NCBI GenBank assembly: GCA_015956445.1 | Contig: WIUZ02000010.1 | Location: forward strand, 310,001 to 374,000 | Source: Thelephora terrestris | Taxonomy: Eukaryota; Basidiomycota; Agaricomycetes; Thelephorales; Thelephoraceae | Direction: 5' to 3' | DNA: 64,000 nt | Shown: piece by piece, positions 1-11,949 of the stretch | Position numbering within the stretch: the stretch's first letter is position 1 | Layout: the number at the start of each line of letters is the position of its first letter | The notes under the pieces: generated by a model | Databases searched by the model: none | Told to the model about the DNA's origin: nothing | What the model saw: the letters and a program-made list of their open reading frames with translations, nothing else | Made by a program: the position numbers and the translations under genes

Positions 1-30
1 GTCCGCGACTGGGATCTGATCGTACCGTTC
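1..30. repeat. 30-bp exact repeat, copy 1 (PP2C exon/intron junction sequence)
   Basis: These first 30 bases are identical to 7394-7423, where they form the 5' splice junction of a PP2C intron: 5 exon bases plus the first 25 intron bases, read on the minus strand. Identity may continue beyond the left edge. On the other side the sequence switches to a degenerate RPAP1 copy. The four bases GAAC are common to both parents at the junction. Confidence 0.9.
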
Positions 31-720
31 GGCAGCTGTTGAGGACATAGGAAGCAGTCGCGTTCGCTTCTGGGAGGAGGGCGTGGACCCGTAAACGTGA
101 ACGTCCCGAATAACCACGTCGGAAAAGCCGATCTTCTTGTTCGTGCGACTTGAGGGCCTGGAGCTGATTGGAGTGCCCAGCTGCGACTTGGCCATCGAGA
201 ATTTGCATTTGTTCCGTAGGGTTCGGCGAACGAGCTCGGAAAGCTTGGTGTTTCCTTTGTGAATCGAGCCGGCTAGGCTGTTAAACCGCACGACTGCAAA
301 GCCCGTGAGTCGCAAGGGGCTCGGACACGGTCAGAAACTCACCAGGGGCTGAAACGTGCTCAATTCCCAGTCCTCTCACCCTCACTCGCCGTCGTCTCCT
401 TATTTCCTTTCGCTTTTTGGAGTATCGCACCGACACTGGGACCGAACCATTCCGAAATTTCCTGGCGTCCAAGTTCTCATTCTTCGAAAGATATTCAAGG
501 GTGGAGGGTGTTCAGAACTCACGACCGGAGGTTGGCCTAGCCGTTCGCCATTGCTGGTGTTCCCCTAGATTAAGCGAACGCGCTTCTATGCTGAACCGGA
601 GGAGATCCGGTTTTGAAGCAGGAGAGCGCGACGACGAAGATATGGATCCGGCGATCGAAGTTTGTTCTGGAACTGATCCGGCGAGTTAGCCGTTCTTCGT
701 AGAGGAGTTGAGCCTCGTCG
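31..720 (-). pseudogene. Decayed 5' copy of the RPAP1 gene
   Basis: Read on the minus strand, this stretch aligns with the first part of the intact RPAP1 gene at 29587-30400. Both share the SQLxTPIxSRPSSRT segment, the VHVY(E/G)S(A/T)PSS segment and the VGAILQ(R/K)AK segment. It is broken. The position matching the start codon (713-715) no longer reads ATG, and a TGA interrupts the conserved frame at 477-479. The frame also drifts, and the second intron's donor GT has become GA. Both intron positions are still visible, so this is a DNA-level duplication rather than a processed copy. Homology stops after GCCGAAC, where 30 bp of PP2C-derived sequence begins. The alignment was made by eye. Confidence 0.8.
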
Positions 721-1007
721 TAGGCGTACGTGGTGACGGTGGGACGCATGAAAGTCCGCGTGTCCCACTAGTCGTCCCAAAGTGAGTCGTTCGGCCAGTA
801 GCCCTGAATTACCGTTAAAATTGGCGGTTTTTGAACAGAGCACCAATGCCGACCGCTCCGAATTCCTCAACGAGCGTTTAAGTACCAAGTTCATCGCATG
901 GCTATGCTTACACGAGGCGCGCCACAAGTCATCCCATCCGGTTCGGGCCTTTCCGTGCAGCAAGTATACCACACACCCTTTCCTCACAGCTACCACGATC
1001 GTCAACG

Positions 1008-4000
1008 ATGGCTTCAACTTCACAGAGACATGATGGGCGCGATGGCCTTTCTTCAGCGTTAGACACTGACATCCAAGTCATAACTCGCGCGAGAGACACC
1101 AGTGGTATCCCACCAGCTCAAGATGCGCTCGACTCCGCGGGTGCCCTGCTGACCACAATCAGAGTACGTTCCCTCCTACTCCGCGGTTGCGAGCTCCAGG
1201 CTCACATCCACTCAGGACCCGATGTTCAACAAACAGGAATATGTTGATCTTGGGCGATTGTGCGCCGGCGTATGCAGAGCTCTCGACCGGGGGTCGAAAG
1301 GCAGACGGTTGGACGAAGTCAGTCCGTTGGCGCTCGAGGCAATTGGAGAGCTGACCACGTGGGTTGAACTGGTGTTGTGGCCGTCGCGTTTTTTGCTCAC
1401 CGAGTTCTCAATGCAGAACTGTGGCCACAATCCAGAGGGAGATTGTCAAGCTGGGAAAACGAAATGCAGCCTCTCAGGTTCTTCACGCACAGAGCGATAA
1501 AGATAACATCGCCGCTTGGAGCCGGGACCTCAATAGGATCCTCCACATCTTCAATGTACGTTCAGTCAGTCCCGCTTGGCATTTGATAACAACCTCTCTC
1601 AGACCGAACTGTCGATCATGCTGGTCGCAGATGGCCATCGAAACACGTCGACAGGTCAAGGAGGTGCTATTGACCAGCATCGAACAGTGAGTACGGCTTT
1701 CTATTCGTCGTCAACGAGACACTGATAGTCTTCGAGACTCGAGCCAGGTCGGTGTTTGTGAAACTCAGAGGCCCACCGCTTACCTTTGCGTAGTGTTTCT
1801 CTGGGAGAATCACCTCCCCCGCCTCCCAGGGCCTGCTTCGGACGTGACAAACTGATTGAGGAAATCGTCGGTCTCGCCGAAAACCTCGAACCTGTCGCTC
1901 TCATCGGCGCAGGGGGCATCGGAAAAACATCCATCGCGCTGGCTGTCCTCCATCACGATCGGATCATGGACAGGTTTGGCGACAACCGGCGATTTATCCG
2001 CTGCGATCGGTTCCCAGCCTCGTACCTCCAGTTTCTAGCCCGGATCTCCCAAGTTGTTGGTGCAGGCGTCGAGAATCCTGAGGATTTGACACCTTTGCGA
2101 CCATTCCTGGCCTCGAGGGAGATGATCCTGTTCCTCGATAATGCTGAATCCATTCTCGACCCGCAGGGGAGGGACTCCCGAGAGATATACGCTGCGGTGG
2201 AGGAATTGAGCCGGTTCAAGAACATCTGCCTTGGGATAACCTCGCGCATCACCACTGTACCCTCGTACTGCAAGCGTCCAGTCGTCCCCACACTGTCAGC
2301 AGAATCAGCATGCGAGATCTTCTATGCCAACCACACCAACGGCGGACGATCAGACATCATCGGCGACCTTGTGAGGCAACTAGATTTCCACGCGCTCTCG
2401 ATCACACTGCTTGCTACCACAGCCGCCGAGAACGTATGGGATTACGATCGATTGGCCAAGGAGTGGGACGCACGCCGGGTGCAGGTACTTCAGACACATC
2501 ACAACGAGAGCCTGGCTGCGACCATTGAACTCTCACTCAATTCCCCGACATTCCGCCTACTCATCCCTCCATCAGAACCCCTCCAACCTGTCCCTCGATC
2601 AAAATTCCACCGACTCGCTGCTTCCTCAGCCTTCAGCAAATTTATCCCTTCTCCGATCCTCCGCAAACTGGACCCTTCTCCAATCCCCCGCGAAATCCCC
2701 CCTAGTGCCCGTGAACTGCTTGAAGTTGTCGCATTCTTTCCACAAGGGATCGATGAGAAAAACCTCGACTGGTTATTTCCCACGACCCCCAACAGAAAGG
2801 ACATCTTTGACAAATTCTGTGTTCTCTCTTTGACGCACCGAAACAACGGGTTCATCACGATGTTGGCTCCGATCAGAGACTACCTCTGCCCCCTCGATCC
2901 GGAATCCTCCCCCCTCCTCTGTGCAACCAAGGATCGTTACTTCACCCGGTTGTCAGTCCACCTCGATCCTGATGAACCCAGCTTCCGAGAAGCAGAGTGG
3001 ATCAAGTCCGAGGATGTAAACGTTGAGCATTTGCTCAATGTCTTCATTTCAATCAACCCGGGCGCTTGGGAGGTCTGGGATGCTTGTCAACACTTTATGA
3101 ACCACCTCAATTGGCACAAGCCACGGCACACTTTGCTGGGGCCAAAGATTGAAGGCCTCCCCGATGGTCATCAATCTAAGGCTAGATGCTTGTTTGAGCT
3201 CTCAACCTTGTTTGGATTGATCGGAAATCGGGCAGAAGAAAAGCGACTACTTGTCCATACTTTGACGCTCGAGAGGGAAAAGGGGGATGATGTTTGGGTT
3301 GCTCGAACATTGATGTTCCTATGCGATGTAAATCGGAGGCTTGGACTTTACAAGGAAGGAATACAGCAAGCGGAGGAAGCATTGGAAATCTATAAACGGC
3401 GCAGGGACATGTTCAATCAAGCGGAGTGTTTGAATCAGCTCGCTTCGTTGTTGCTTGAGGACAAACAACTCGACGGTGCAGAAAACACAGCATCACGCGC
3501 AATCAATCTACTCCCGGAGAAAGGCCAAGAATTTCTGCTCTGTGGAACTCATCGCACTCTTGGCAGGATATATTGTGACAAGGGAGAGAAAGAGAAGGCG
3601 TTGGACCAATTCGAGACAGCCCTCCGAATCGCATCCCGCTTCAATTGGCAAAGTTTACTATTTTGGATTCATTTCGGTATGGCAGAGCTATTCTCGTCTG
3701 AAGGCGAGTTTGGCACTGCAAACACCCACGTTCAACAAGCCAAATCCCACGCGGTCGACGATGCATACAACCTCGGTTGCGCGATCGAATTACAGGCTCG
3801 GCTTCGGCTTCGGCAACATAGGCTAGAAGAGGCGAGATCTGAGGTTTTGGCCGCACTGGAGATCTATGAGAGGCTCGGAGCGGCGAAGGATGCAGGGGAT
3901 TGCAGAGAACTCCTCCAAGTAATTGAACAAGCGATCGAACTATCTCGGGCAAATCAGATTCCAGTGGTGAGTTTTCCGTACGCGATGCTGCCTCCCATCC

Positions 4001-4032
4001 TTGCTGACCCCATCTATAAGCTTAACGTGTAG
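1008..4032 (+). CDS. NB-ARC/TPR (NLR-like STAND) protein, apparent frameshift
   Basis: The likely start is ATG 1008, with exons 1008-1163, 1216-1358, 1417-1555, 1603-1686 and 1794 onward; a last intron at 3967-4032 could extend the end to 4065. A helical N-terminal region is followed by a nucleotide-binding domain: P-loop GAGGIGKTS, Walker B-like LFLDNAE, and an ITSR motif. A winged-helix-like part (FFPQG, DWLF) and C-terminal TPR-like repeats follow, from about codon 480 of the main exon. Proteins of this design are signalling switches of the NLR/STAND class and are common in Agaricomycetes; targets are unknown. The frame of exon 4 does not join the NB-ARC exon unless one base is removed near 1625, so the gene is either damaged or carries a sequence error. 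A proline-rich stretch near 2560-2705 looks like an insertion. Confidence 0.8.
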
Positions 4033-4065
4033 CACCTGGTGCACCATCTGGCGTCAACTTCCTGA

Positions 4066-6263
4066 CCAAGGAATCCAGGATCCGGACAGGTGCCTCATTC
4101 CCGGACGGAACATTTGTCACTCCATCAGTGAATTTCGCGATCACTTTTTACTTTTTGCACTTATTTGCGCTTATTCCTGTGCTAATTTTTCGGGCGCTAA
4201 AACACCCTGGCTTAAATAAGCGTCACTTATTCACTTATTGGCACTTATTTGCACTTATTTTCACTTATTTGATGAAATCCAGGTTGACTGATGTCTTTCT
4301 CCTAGACACCCCGTCCATCACACCCACACATCGTTCCATCTCTTATCATTTCACCGTGTTCATCGCTGGCATGTATCATCTTTAAGTAGACCTATTTTCT
4401 CTCCTGGCCTTCTTCCTTCTACCTTCCATTCCAAGGCCACCAATGCCAGCCGCATCCGTAAACAATCCGACCTGCAATGGTGAGCAGCACATTGAAACCC
4501 TTCTGGTCTTACTGCAAGCGTGAGGCCTGTTCTTAGCTTCATCGTGTGATCAGGTCGTCGGTCGATGTCCACGCGTCCCGGCATTCAACAGACAGAGTTG
4601 GTGCACCGGCCTCATGCGCACGGGATGCTGCCAACCAGTGAGACGGGTCGCCTTTGAGACGACATTGTCCCCAGCCTTATTTTTGAGAAGAAACGGGGCT
4701 TCGTCCTGTCTTCGGATAGCTAAGCAAGCATCAATGAACCTCGGGTCGAGGTTAAGTTGCCACGCGTCCCGCGTGAGGGCTCCGGCTCCGCCGGGCCGGG
4801 CTTGCGTCGAGCCTAGCTAATGTCGCTGAATTGATACAGTGACTCGATGGGCCCTCTCGTCAGACTCAACAAATTGTACAACGCCATCGTCACCAAGTGA
4901 CTCCTTGTCGAATCTTGCGCCCCCTACGCTGTCAGCGTGGTGCATCAACAATCGCGTTCAGACTCAGGTTCGTGCCACCCATTTTCTACGCTTTCCTGGC
5001 GCACGGGCCGCAACCCTGGGACACGAAACGAACAGGTCACCGCTCCGTTCCTCATCATTCTGCGAGTCGTCAACCAGAGAGCATCAACAGAAGATTACCA
5101 CCGCCATTAGGAGCGTCGGTTCAATTCATTTCCAGAGCCAGGGAGATTCAACGAGCGGCAGTGATACCCTTCCTGAAGGAGATTCAACGAATCCGATGGG
5201 TACATTTGAAGATACCCGTCGTGAGTTCGGTGATGCGGCAGCATGCGTCCAAGCGAGATGCCATTGATTAGACTTCGAGCGGCACGCCCGTCAAAATTGT
5301 GTGGGTGGGTAACACCCACAGCCACTCCAATAGCTCCTCGTGTACTTACACGCTGCAAGCCTTCCCCGGATCATGGGCCTATGGCAGTACGTGCTCCTGC
5401 TTCGTATCGATTGTGATCGCCCTACATTGGACGTTGTCTGATAATCACACATGCGCCGATACGAGTTCTTCCCTCCTGGGGCAGGTTGCTTACCTGCAGC
5501 TATACACAGCCAGTCCCACCCCGATGTTCCATCAATTAATTCCGACATCGGTGTATGCAATGCGGAAACTCTAGATATCGAAGAGCAATTATCATCTTGC
5601 GACCATATTCTCCGATGGACATGATAGTACCGGTCGTGCGATAATAACAGCTGGAAATTGTGAAGGCAAACCCCGCCCTCCCGCCCCCACCCCTGGCGGA
5701 GTTTGCGATCAGCCCAAGCCGATTATGATATCCGTCCTTGTGTTTAGCTGTCTGGGAGTGGCACCGGGCTCCTGCAAACCTGGAAAGGTGTTTTGGTATT
5801 GAATGATAGGGCATGATATTGACTGCAGACAGGAAAGGGAAATACACGAGTGAAGAGCGAGAGAGAAACACAGAGTGAGGGGCGAGGGAAGAAAATGGTA
5901 CATGGGCAACCTAGGCAGGACAACTATGCAGCGAAGAACACACAAGTGGATAAAAGCGACAGTATGACCTAGTACACGCATATAAATATGAAACGGGGGA
6001 GAGTGGGGTGATCGCAAAGCATTCGGGGGGAGAGTCGGCGGAAACGAAGAGAGAATCCACACCGTGCCGGGCGGATGGGAGTGATTAGGTCAAAGGCAAG
6101 AAGAGGTAACATGAGGTCAGGCAAAAATGAACAGAAGAGCCCAGGGGAGGGGGGAATAATGGTGTCAAGTCCACGCGTACAAGATCTTCCTGCCCAGGAC
6201 AGAAGTCGAGAAGACAAAAAAGAGCAAGGGAAAGGCTCTATGGGACAAGGTAGATTATTCCTT
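4066..6263. other. Intergenic, no recognisable gene
   Basis: This 2.2-kb stretch lies between the 3' end of the NLR-like gene and the 3' end of PP2C. Apart from the CACTTATT repeat I see only short unlinked open frames without splice logic or family motifs. The part from about 5900 probably belongs to the PP2C 3' UTR. Confidence 0.5.
4157..4270. repeat. CACTTATT tandem repeat with adjacent inverted repeat
   Basis: Five copies of a 9-10 bp unit (CACTTATT plus one or two bases) run from 4223 to 4270. Just before them are related units at 4157-4175, and an inverted pair (CGCTTATT near 4168 and AATAAGCG near 4216) that could fold around about 40 bases. No coding potential is seen. It could be a remnant of a small non-autonomous element or a simple expansion. 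Confidence 0.7.
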
Positions 6264-8810
6264 TCATCCCCTGAGCGGGTCTTCACTCGTATCCATCAAG
6301 CCCTCCACCTTCACGATAGGTGCAGGCAGATCTGATCCCGGCATGCTCTCGAACTGATGTGGCCGCTGCTCCATCGTGGTTCCGTTCGGTGTTGGTTTCG
6401 GTGGTGGAGGTGTTTCGGATTTCTGTGGTGCCGGTAGTTTCGAGGCCAAATCTTGACCAGCATCGGCCTTGACATCGTCGGTGCCCTCGGCCTTCCCGTT
6501 AAGCTTCGTTGTGCCGTCTCCATTCTTACGATCGAGAGCTTCCAATTTTTCTTTGAGGGACCCTCGCGCTGGATTGCCTGTCGCTGGACCATTGTTTCTT
6601 CCGACTCCATACGTGCGATACGAATTGCCGAAGAACGATGGACCGGGACCGTCCATGTCGTCGTCACTGTCTTCGGACTCGGTGTCGTCACCAAACATCA
6701 GGGTACCGTTGTCTGACATGACACCCGAGGCGGGGTTGAATGAGATACCACCGGTACCTCCCATGAACCGCGTGAAACCAAAGCCAGGTGATCCAGCAGC
6801 ATCCCCAAGCCGTGCTTGTCTGTCCTTTTCCCGAGCCTCCTCCGCGGCTCTCTTCGCCTTGAACGCCGTCAGCCTGCTCTGTGAATACAGTTGGGGCAGC
6901 GTCTCTGGCGTCGGGTGACCGACGCGGTTCTTTACGCGCTGGGTAACCCATTCTCTCCAATCGTCCTTGGTCCTGCCATGCAGAATAGCAACGACAAGCA
7001 TCGTCATGTTGTCGCATCCGATACCAGCTCCGGATTCAGTGTCGGGTGCCAGGCAAAGTTCGCAAATGATCTCCGCAACTTCTGAAAGTTCCTTTCCCTC
7101 CGAAATCAACAGTCGAACCGCGTCGACACACTGCTGCGATGTCAGACAGTCCCAGATGCCTGTACACGAGTTAGGTATGGTCCGCAGAGGAGACAGCGTA
7201 CAAGACACTAACCATCACAAGCGATGATGAGGAATTCATCCTCTTCCGTTATCTTGTGTTCGATGACCTCGGGGTTTGCAGTAATAACTTGGTCCTCGGC
7301 CGAAACGTTGGCGTTTTTCTTATACTCGAAGTCGCCCAAAGCCCGAGCCAACGCGAGATTGCCTGATGAATGAGATGGTTAGAATCCGTGTGCGTCCGCG
7401 ACTGGGATCTGATCGTACCGTTCACTCGCCCAAACTCAACATAACCGCCAGCGCGGAAAATTCGAGCCATTTCGGCTAATCGGGAGCATCAGCAAACGAT
7501 GCAAAAAGTTAGGATTGAAGTGAACAAACCCTCGTTGTTAGGTTTATGGTCGAAACTCAGCGGTTTTGATTCACCCCTGGTGCCGAGGACGCATCTCGAA
7601 TCACCGGCGTTGGCCTGTGTTCGAAACCAAAAACCACCCAAAAAAGATCATAATAGGGAAGACGAAACGCGGTGAATTAGCTACAGCCGCAGGATCACCA
7701 TGGGGAGCGAGCCGACTTACGACAAAGATTCTATCATCTCCAGTAATGAGAGCCGCAACAGCTGTGCAACCAGAGGGATCCCTGAGAAACTCCGGGTCTA
7801 CGGTACGCGCGCGTCAGAAAAACGGAATGAGTTTGATTTGGCAAATTACTTTTCAAGATATCATCATCTGTCCCCAAAAATGCCCTCTTGAGACCCTCCT
7901 GGTAGTTTCCGTCCTTGTAGCTCTGTTCTCCGATCAGGCGCTTGAACACATTCTTTCCCGCGTACTTGGCAACGCTCGGACCTGTTTGCGTTCAGAAAAT
8001 TATGAAGATCGACGGTCGGAGATGAAGGACCAAGCACGAGAAATGACGTACCACCATGACCGTCGTAGACAGCGAAGAATGAGTTCTTTGAGCGTTCATC
8101 TTCGTCTAACTGGAGTTCCGCAGTGTGCGCGTCTTCCATGCCTGATTGAGATAAAGCGCCGTGGCCATGCGATTTTTACGTAACGGCGGGGCGGAGCGAG
8201 GGTGGCGATGTGAACGGTGGGGCGAGGGATCAAAATCGCCAAAAATCGCACGTCACAATGAAAAGGTAGGCGATATGATGGGATGTGTCGGGATAATGAC
8301 GCAAAAGGTAGGCCGACCGGACGAGCGAGAGATAGGAAGGAAAGATCGAACGTCAGCAAAAAAAAACCCCAGAAGAGTGGATTCAGACGCACCGACTCTC
8401 CACCCTTGCATTTCCGAAACACCGAATGCGAACCTGTCATTTCCTCCAGACTCTGATTTCTTGGTCGTTACTGTTTGGAAGAGAAATCGGTCGAGTCTTT
8501 ATCAGCACACACGATCAACTCCAACGCGGGCGAGATAGACGGGAACACGACGACGATATGGGTACGTGGTGCTAGAGAGGCGCAAGGACTCATCCACACG
8601 AGTTCGTGTGGATTTCCAGGAAATTTGAGCCCCCAGAGTCGGGAGGACGACGGAGATGTGAAGAAGGAAAATGACTGACTTGGCGAAGACAACGTTTGAC
8701 CCTGATGGCGCAAAGGTGAGATGAGAAGATAGTCAGTACAGGTGTTACCGACGCAAGGCAAAAGATAAAGCCGGGTGGATGTCGTAGCGGACAAGTTTCA
8801 GACTCACCAT
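6264..8810 (-). CDS. Protein phosphatase 2C (PPM family, Ptc2/Ptc3-like)
   Basis: This gene encodes a metal-dependent Ser/Thr phosphatase. The exons read 8808-8810 (only the ATG), 8680-8701, 8393-8470, 8052-8141, 7850-7981, 7721-7797, 7530-7614, 7419-7475, 7213-7362 and 6264-7159. Every join keeps phase, giving about 529 residues. The N-terminus MGQTLSSP is the classic myristoylation-type start of this family. PPM motifs follow in order: MEDAHT, YDGHGG, NAGDSR, FDHKP, GGYVEFGRVNGNLALARALGD, DEFLIIACDG and GCDNMT. Their Asp and Gly residues that bind the two metals are present. An acidic, Pro-rich tail of about 200 residues extends past the catalytic domain. The 5' junction of the intron at 7363-7418 is the source of the 30-bp repeat at the window edge. 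Known substrates of Ptc2/3-like enzymes include stress kinases; the target here is not shown. Confidence 0.92.
7394..7423. repeat. 30-bp exact repeat, copy 2 (inside PP2C)
   Basis: This is the partner of bases 1-30. On the minus strand it covers the last five bases of a PP2C exon and the first 25 bases of the following intron. Flanking bases diverge on the right, where copy 1 runs into RPAP1-like sequence. Confidence 0.9.
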
Positions 8811-9244
8811 AGCGGCTCAAGATGGACGATGAGCGTAAGAAAGGAAGAGAAAGACTAATCGGGAATAGAGGGAATTTCAAAGATTTTTCTGTCTCGTTGG
8901 GGATCGTGAGTTCTTTCGTCGTTGTCGGTGAGGAAGGGGAGATGAGGACAGAGGCCGCGCGGATTTTTGGAACTGGAGATTTGAAGCGGTGGAGACCCGG
9001 GCGGTTGGAAGTGCTGCGGTAAGCTTGAGGCAAAAATTCACCCTAGATCTCGCTATCTTTTCCTATTCGGGACTTCTCCACCTCGATAGTAGGTTACAAA
9101 GGATTACAACTACAGGTCATAGCATACACCGCCATAACTAATACATGCCCCCCGTGCCTATCGTCGCTCACACTCACCCGTCCGTCCTCTCGCTTTGTTA
9201 CAACTCTTTGGGGACGAATGACGATCAACGCTCCCTTCGTCACC
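8811..9244. other. Intergenic: PP2C 5' flank and SCM3 3' flank
   Basis: Sequence upstream of the PP2C start codon and downstream of the Scm3-like stop. No coding feature or clear core promoter element was recognised. Confidence 0.5.
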
Positions 9245-11949
9245 TCAGTTAACCACATCCAAATCCGAGCCTTGATCAACTTCTTCGACCTTCGACTTTC
9301 CTTTCCGGTTCGTCTGCGATTTAGGCGTCCCCTTCGTACCCCTCGTCCGACTCCTTCCCCGTCTCACAAGCGGGGAGCTTTCAGCCTCCCGCCGCGACAT
9401 CTCTGGTGGGTCGTTCAACCCGTCTGCCGAGACAAAAACTTGGTCCGAAGCAAAAGTGACTCTCCGCCTGGATTTGGACCCACTTCTTGCTTTGACCGTT
9501 GTCTTCTCCTGTGATGCACCGGTATCCTCAACGACCGGAGTTGACTTGGGTTGTGAAATTGAAGATGGAAAGGTATGAAGCGGCGGAAACGATGGGCCCG
9601 GGCCACTACCCACCTGGTGTTGGGTAACGTAGGGGTTCTGAAACGAGCGCTGTTGAAGTACGTGTCCATAAGGGTACCCAGAAGTCGTCGGCGTAGAGGG
9701 AGGCCAAACCGAAAGTGTCCCCCACCCAGGTGAACCGGTAAATCCATTCATCGCTGGCATGCTTCCGGTCATACCAGGTATGCCCCCGATATGTCCCATC
9801 TGCGGTGTTGGCCGACCGCCGTTCATGAGAATAGCAAGCTGGGTTATAGCCCGAGCAAAGACGGCCTGGGAATCCGGATCTTGCAACAGTGGATAAGATG
9901 AATGGTACGTGAAGGGCTGGTGGGACAGGTTAGGAGTTTCCGCGGGCAACGATGGAGGCAGAGGGAAATTGGTATGAGAACCGTCAACGCGGTCCGGGGT
10001 ATCATCTTCTCTTCGCTCACCGTTCGATGAAGTAAGCACAGGAGTGGCGTTCGCAGGTGCGGGTGCTGGCGTGGCCTCCGTCGCTGTTGTTGAACGATGT
10101 GGTGATCGCGTCCGAGGTTCACATTGACCTATCAAACGGGTCAATCGAACTGGTCTCCGAAGAAACTGGGTTCAAATGACGTACCAGCCCCAGCGTCACC
10201 ACCGTCGTCGATCACTTTGGGAATCGTCATTTCGTGAACCTGGCCTGTGCCACCGCCAAGGGAAGGGGATCGCTGTCCTCGCTCCGCCTTGTGGTTTCCT
10301 TGTTCCTCACTGGAGCCAGACCCAGACGAGACTCGCCGTTTCCTTTTCAAAACACTCCGAGCCCGAGGTCGTATCGGAGGAGCGGGAGAGGGTGTCGGCG
10401 GAGGGGAACCACCGTCTATGTCTGGTAACACCTTGGTCAGTTTCTTCGGAGCCCTCGACCTGAGCTTTGCCGTCGTCGTAGATTCCATCGCGGGTTTTGT
10501 TTCAATCAATACATATGGGATCAGCCTTTTTGGGGCACCGGGTTTCTTCGCCGTCCTGGGCTCTGAAGCTCTGAGGTTCGAGCGCGCAGTCATTTCGGTG
10601 GGTGATATGGGCCGCCCGTCCACTGTTTCGTCGTCGCTCAGAGTTAGGTCAATAATAAAATTCGCATGACGTGGAGGAGGAGGAAACTCCACGTCGATCT
10701 CGTGGAGGTCCTCTTCAAGAGTTCTCCGAGAGGTAGAGGCCACTGGAGGGAAGGGAAAGGGGGACGAGGGCCCTGGGGATGATGAGAGTGGCGGCGGTGA
10801 AGGTATCGAAGGTGGAACTTCGGGACTAGATGCCCTACGAGCGAGGTGCCCGAGATGGGCGTCATCCTTGTCGAATTCGCAAACCGCAAGCTCGTCTTCG
10901 GACTCGGACTCTGTAACTGGGTCTCGGGGCTGTCGATGCCTGGCTATTGCCTTCCTAACAGAGGTGGTTCTTTTGGCCGGAGTCGGGCGTGGGGGCAAAA
11001 TGTTGATTTCATCTTCAGAGGAATCGTCATCGTCTCCACCATCCAGCTCGTGTCGGGCCGCCTCCGCACTGGGGAGTTCGTGAAAATCATCCACATCTGG
11101 GGAGCTGAGTCTGAGTGGTTTGAGTCGAGCGAGTTTTGTAGGAATGGGGCCCCGGACACGGGAAAACGCGCGGGTTTCTCCTGCATTGTTTGTAGCCTTC
11201 CTAGCCGGGGTCATCGTTCGCTTGGCTGGAGTCGAGCGTGGGGGCAGAATGTTGATGTCATCTGCGGAAGAATCGTCGTCATCTCCACCTTCGAGTTCAC
11301 GTCGAATGGCCTCTGCTTTGAGAAATTCGCGTAAATCGTCTGCGTCTGACGAGCTGGTAGCAGGTCTTAATGGCGCGAGTCGAGAGAGTCTCGAGCGAAT
11401 AAGTCCCTCAGGAGGGGAAAGCGAGCGGGTTTCTTCTGCATCATCTTCATCTCCATCGTCATCGTCCTCTTCATCCTCAGCGAGATTGTCAGCAGCCTCA
11501 CTTTCGGGATGTGTGTTGATCGCCTCGTGATTGTCGGCCAAGTCTCCGAAACCGTAACGCTTCGGCAACTCGCTGAGCACTCCACGGTCTTTAACGACTT
11601 GACCTGTTCGGATATCCACAATGTCATCTTCGTCTAACCTCTTGCTATATTTCTCGGCGAGGTTAGACCAGATGTCCATCACTCGCATCGAAGCAGCCGC
11701 TCTAGCATCGTGCAACTCGGCGATCGTGGGCTGTTCCAGGCGAACCGAAGAGGAACGCGGCGTCGAGAGAGAGGGAGAACTCGAACTTGGCGTGGATGCC
11801 AATCGACGTCTTTTTGCAGGTGTCTCGTCATCTCTGAAGGTGCGAATCGGGGAAGATGCGAAAGACTGAGAGCGTGTGGAATCGGAGGGAGGGACGAAAG
11901 GCTTTGTGAACTTTGGAGGGGGATTTGAAGTCGAGGTCCTTGCGCTCAT
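9245..11949 (-). CDS. SCM3: Scm3/HJURP-type centromeric histone chaperone
   Basis: Two exons (10185-11949 and 9245-10128) separated by a 56-nt intron encode about 882 residues. Residues about 88-130 carry the Scm3 signature: MDIWSNLAEKY, then DEDDIVDIRTGQVVKDRGVL. In the Scm3/HJURP family this segment binds the CENP-A/H4 dimer and deposits it at centromeres. The rest is low-complexity and charged. There is an acidic run near residue 160, then two similar blocks of about 73 residues (about 183-256 and 264-336). Each block contains a GGDDDDSS-type acidic core followed by INILPPR and TPAKRT. A basic segment with RRVTFASDQVF lies near the C-terminus. Such a long, disordered Scm3 is usual in basidiomycetes. 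The start was chosen as the first ATG of the open frame upstream of the domain. Confidence 0.82.

Noticed and set aside
9844-10122. Arg/His-rich minus-strand frame inside SCM3
   Set aside because: A shifted-frame shadow of the Scm3-like exon.
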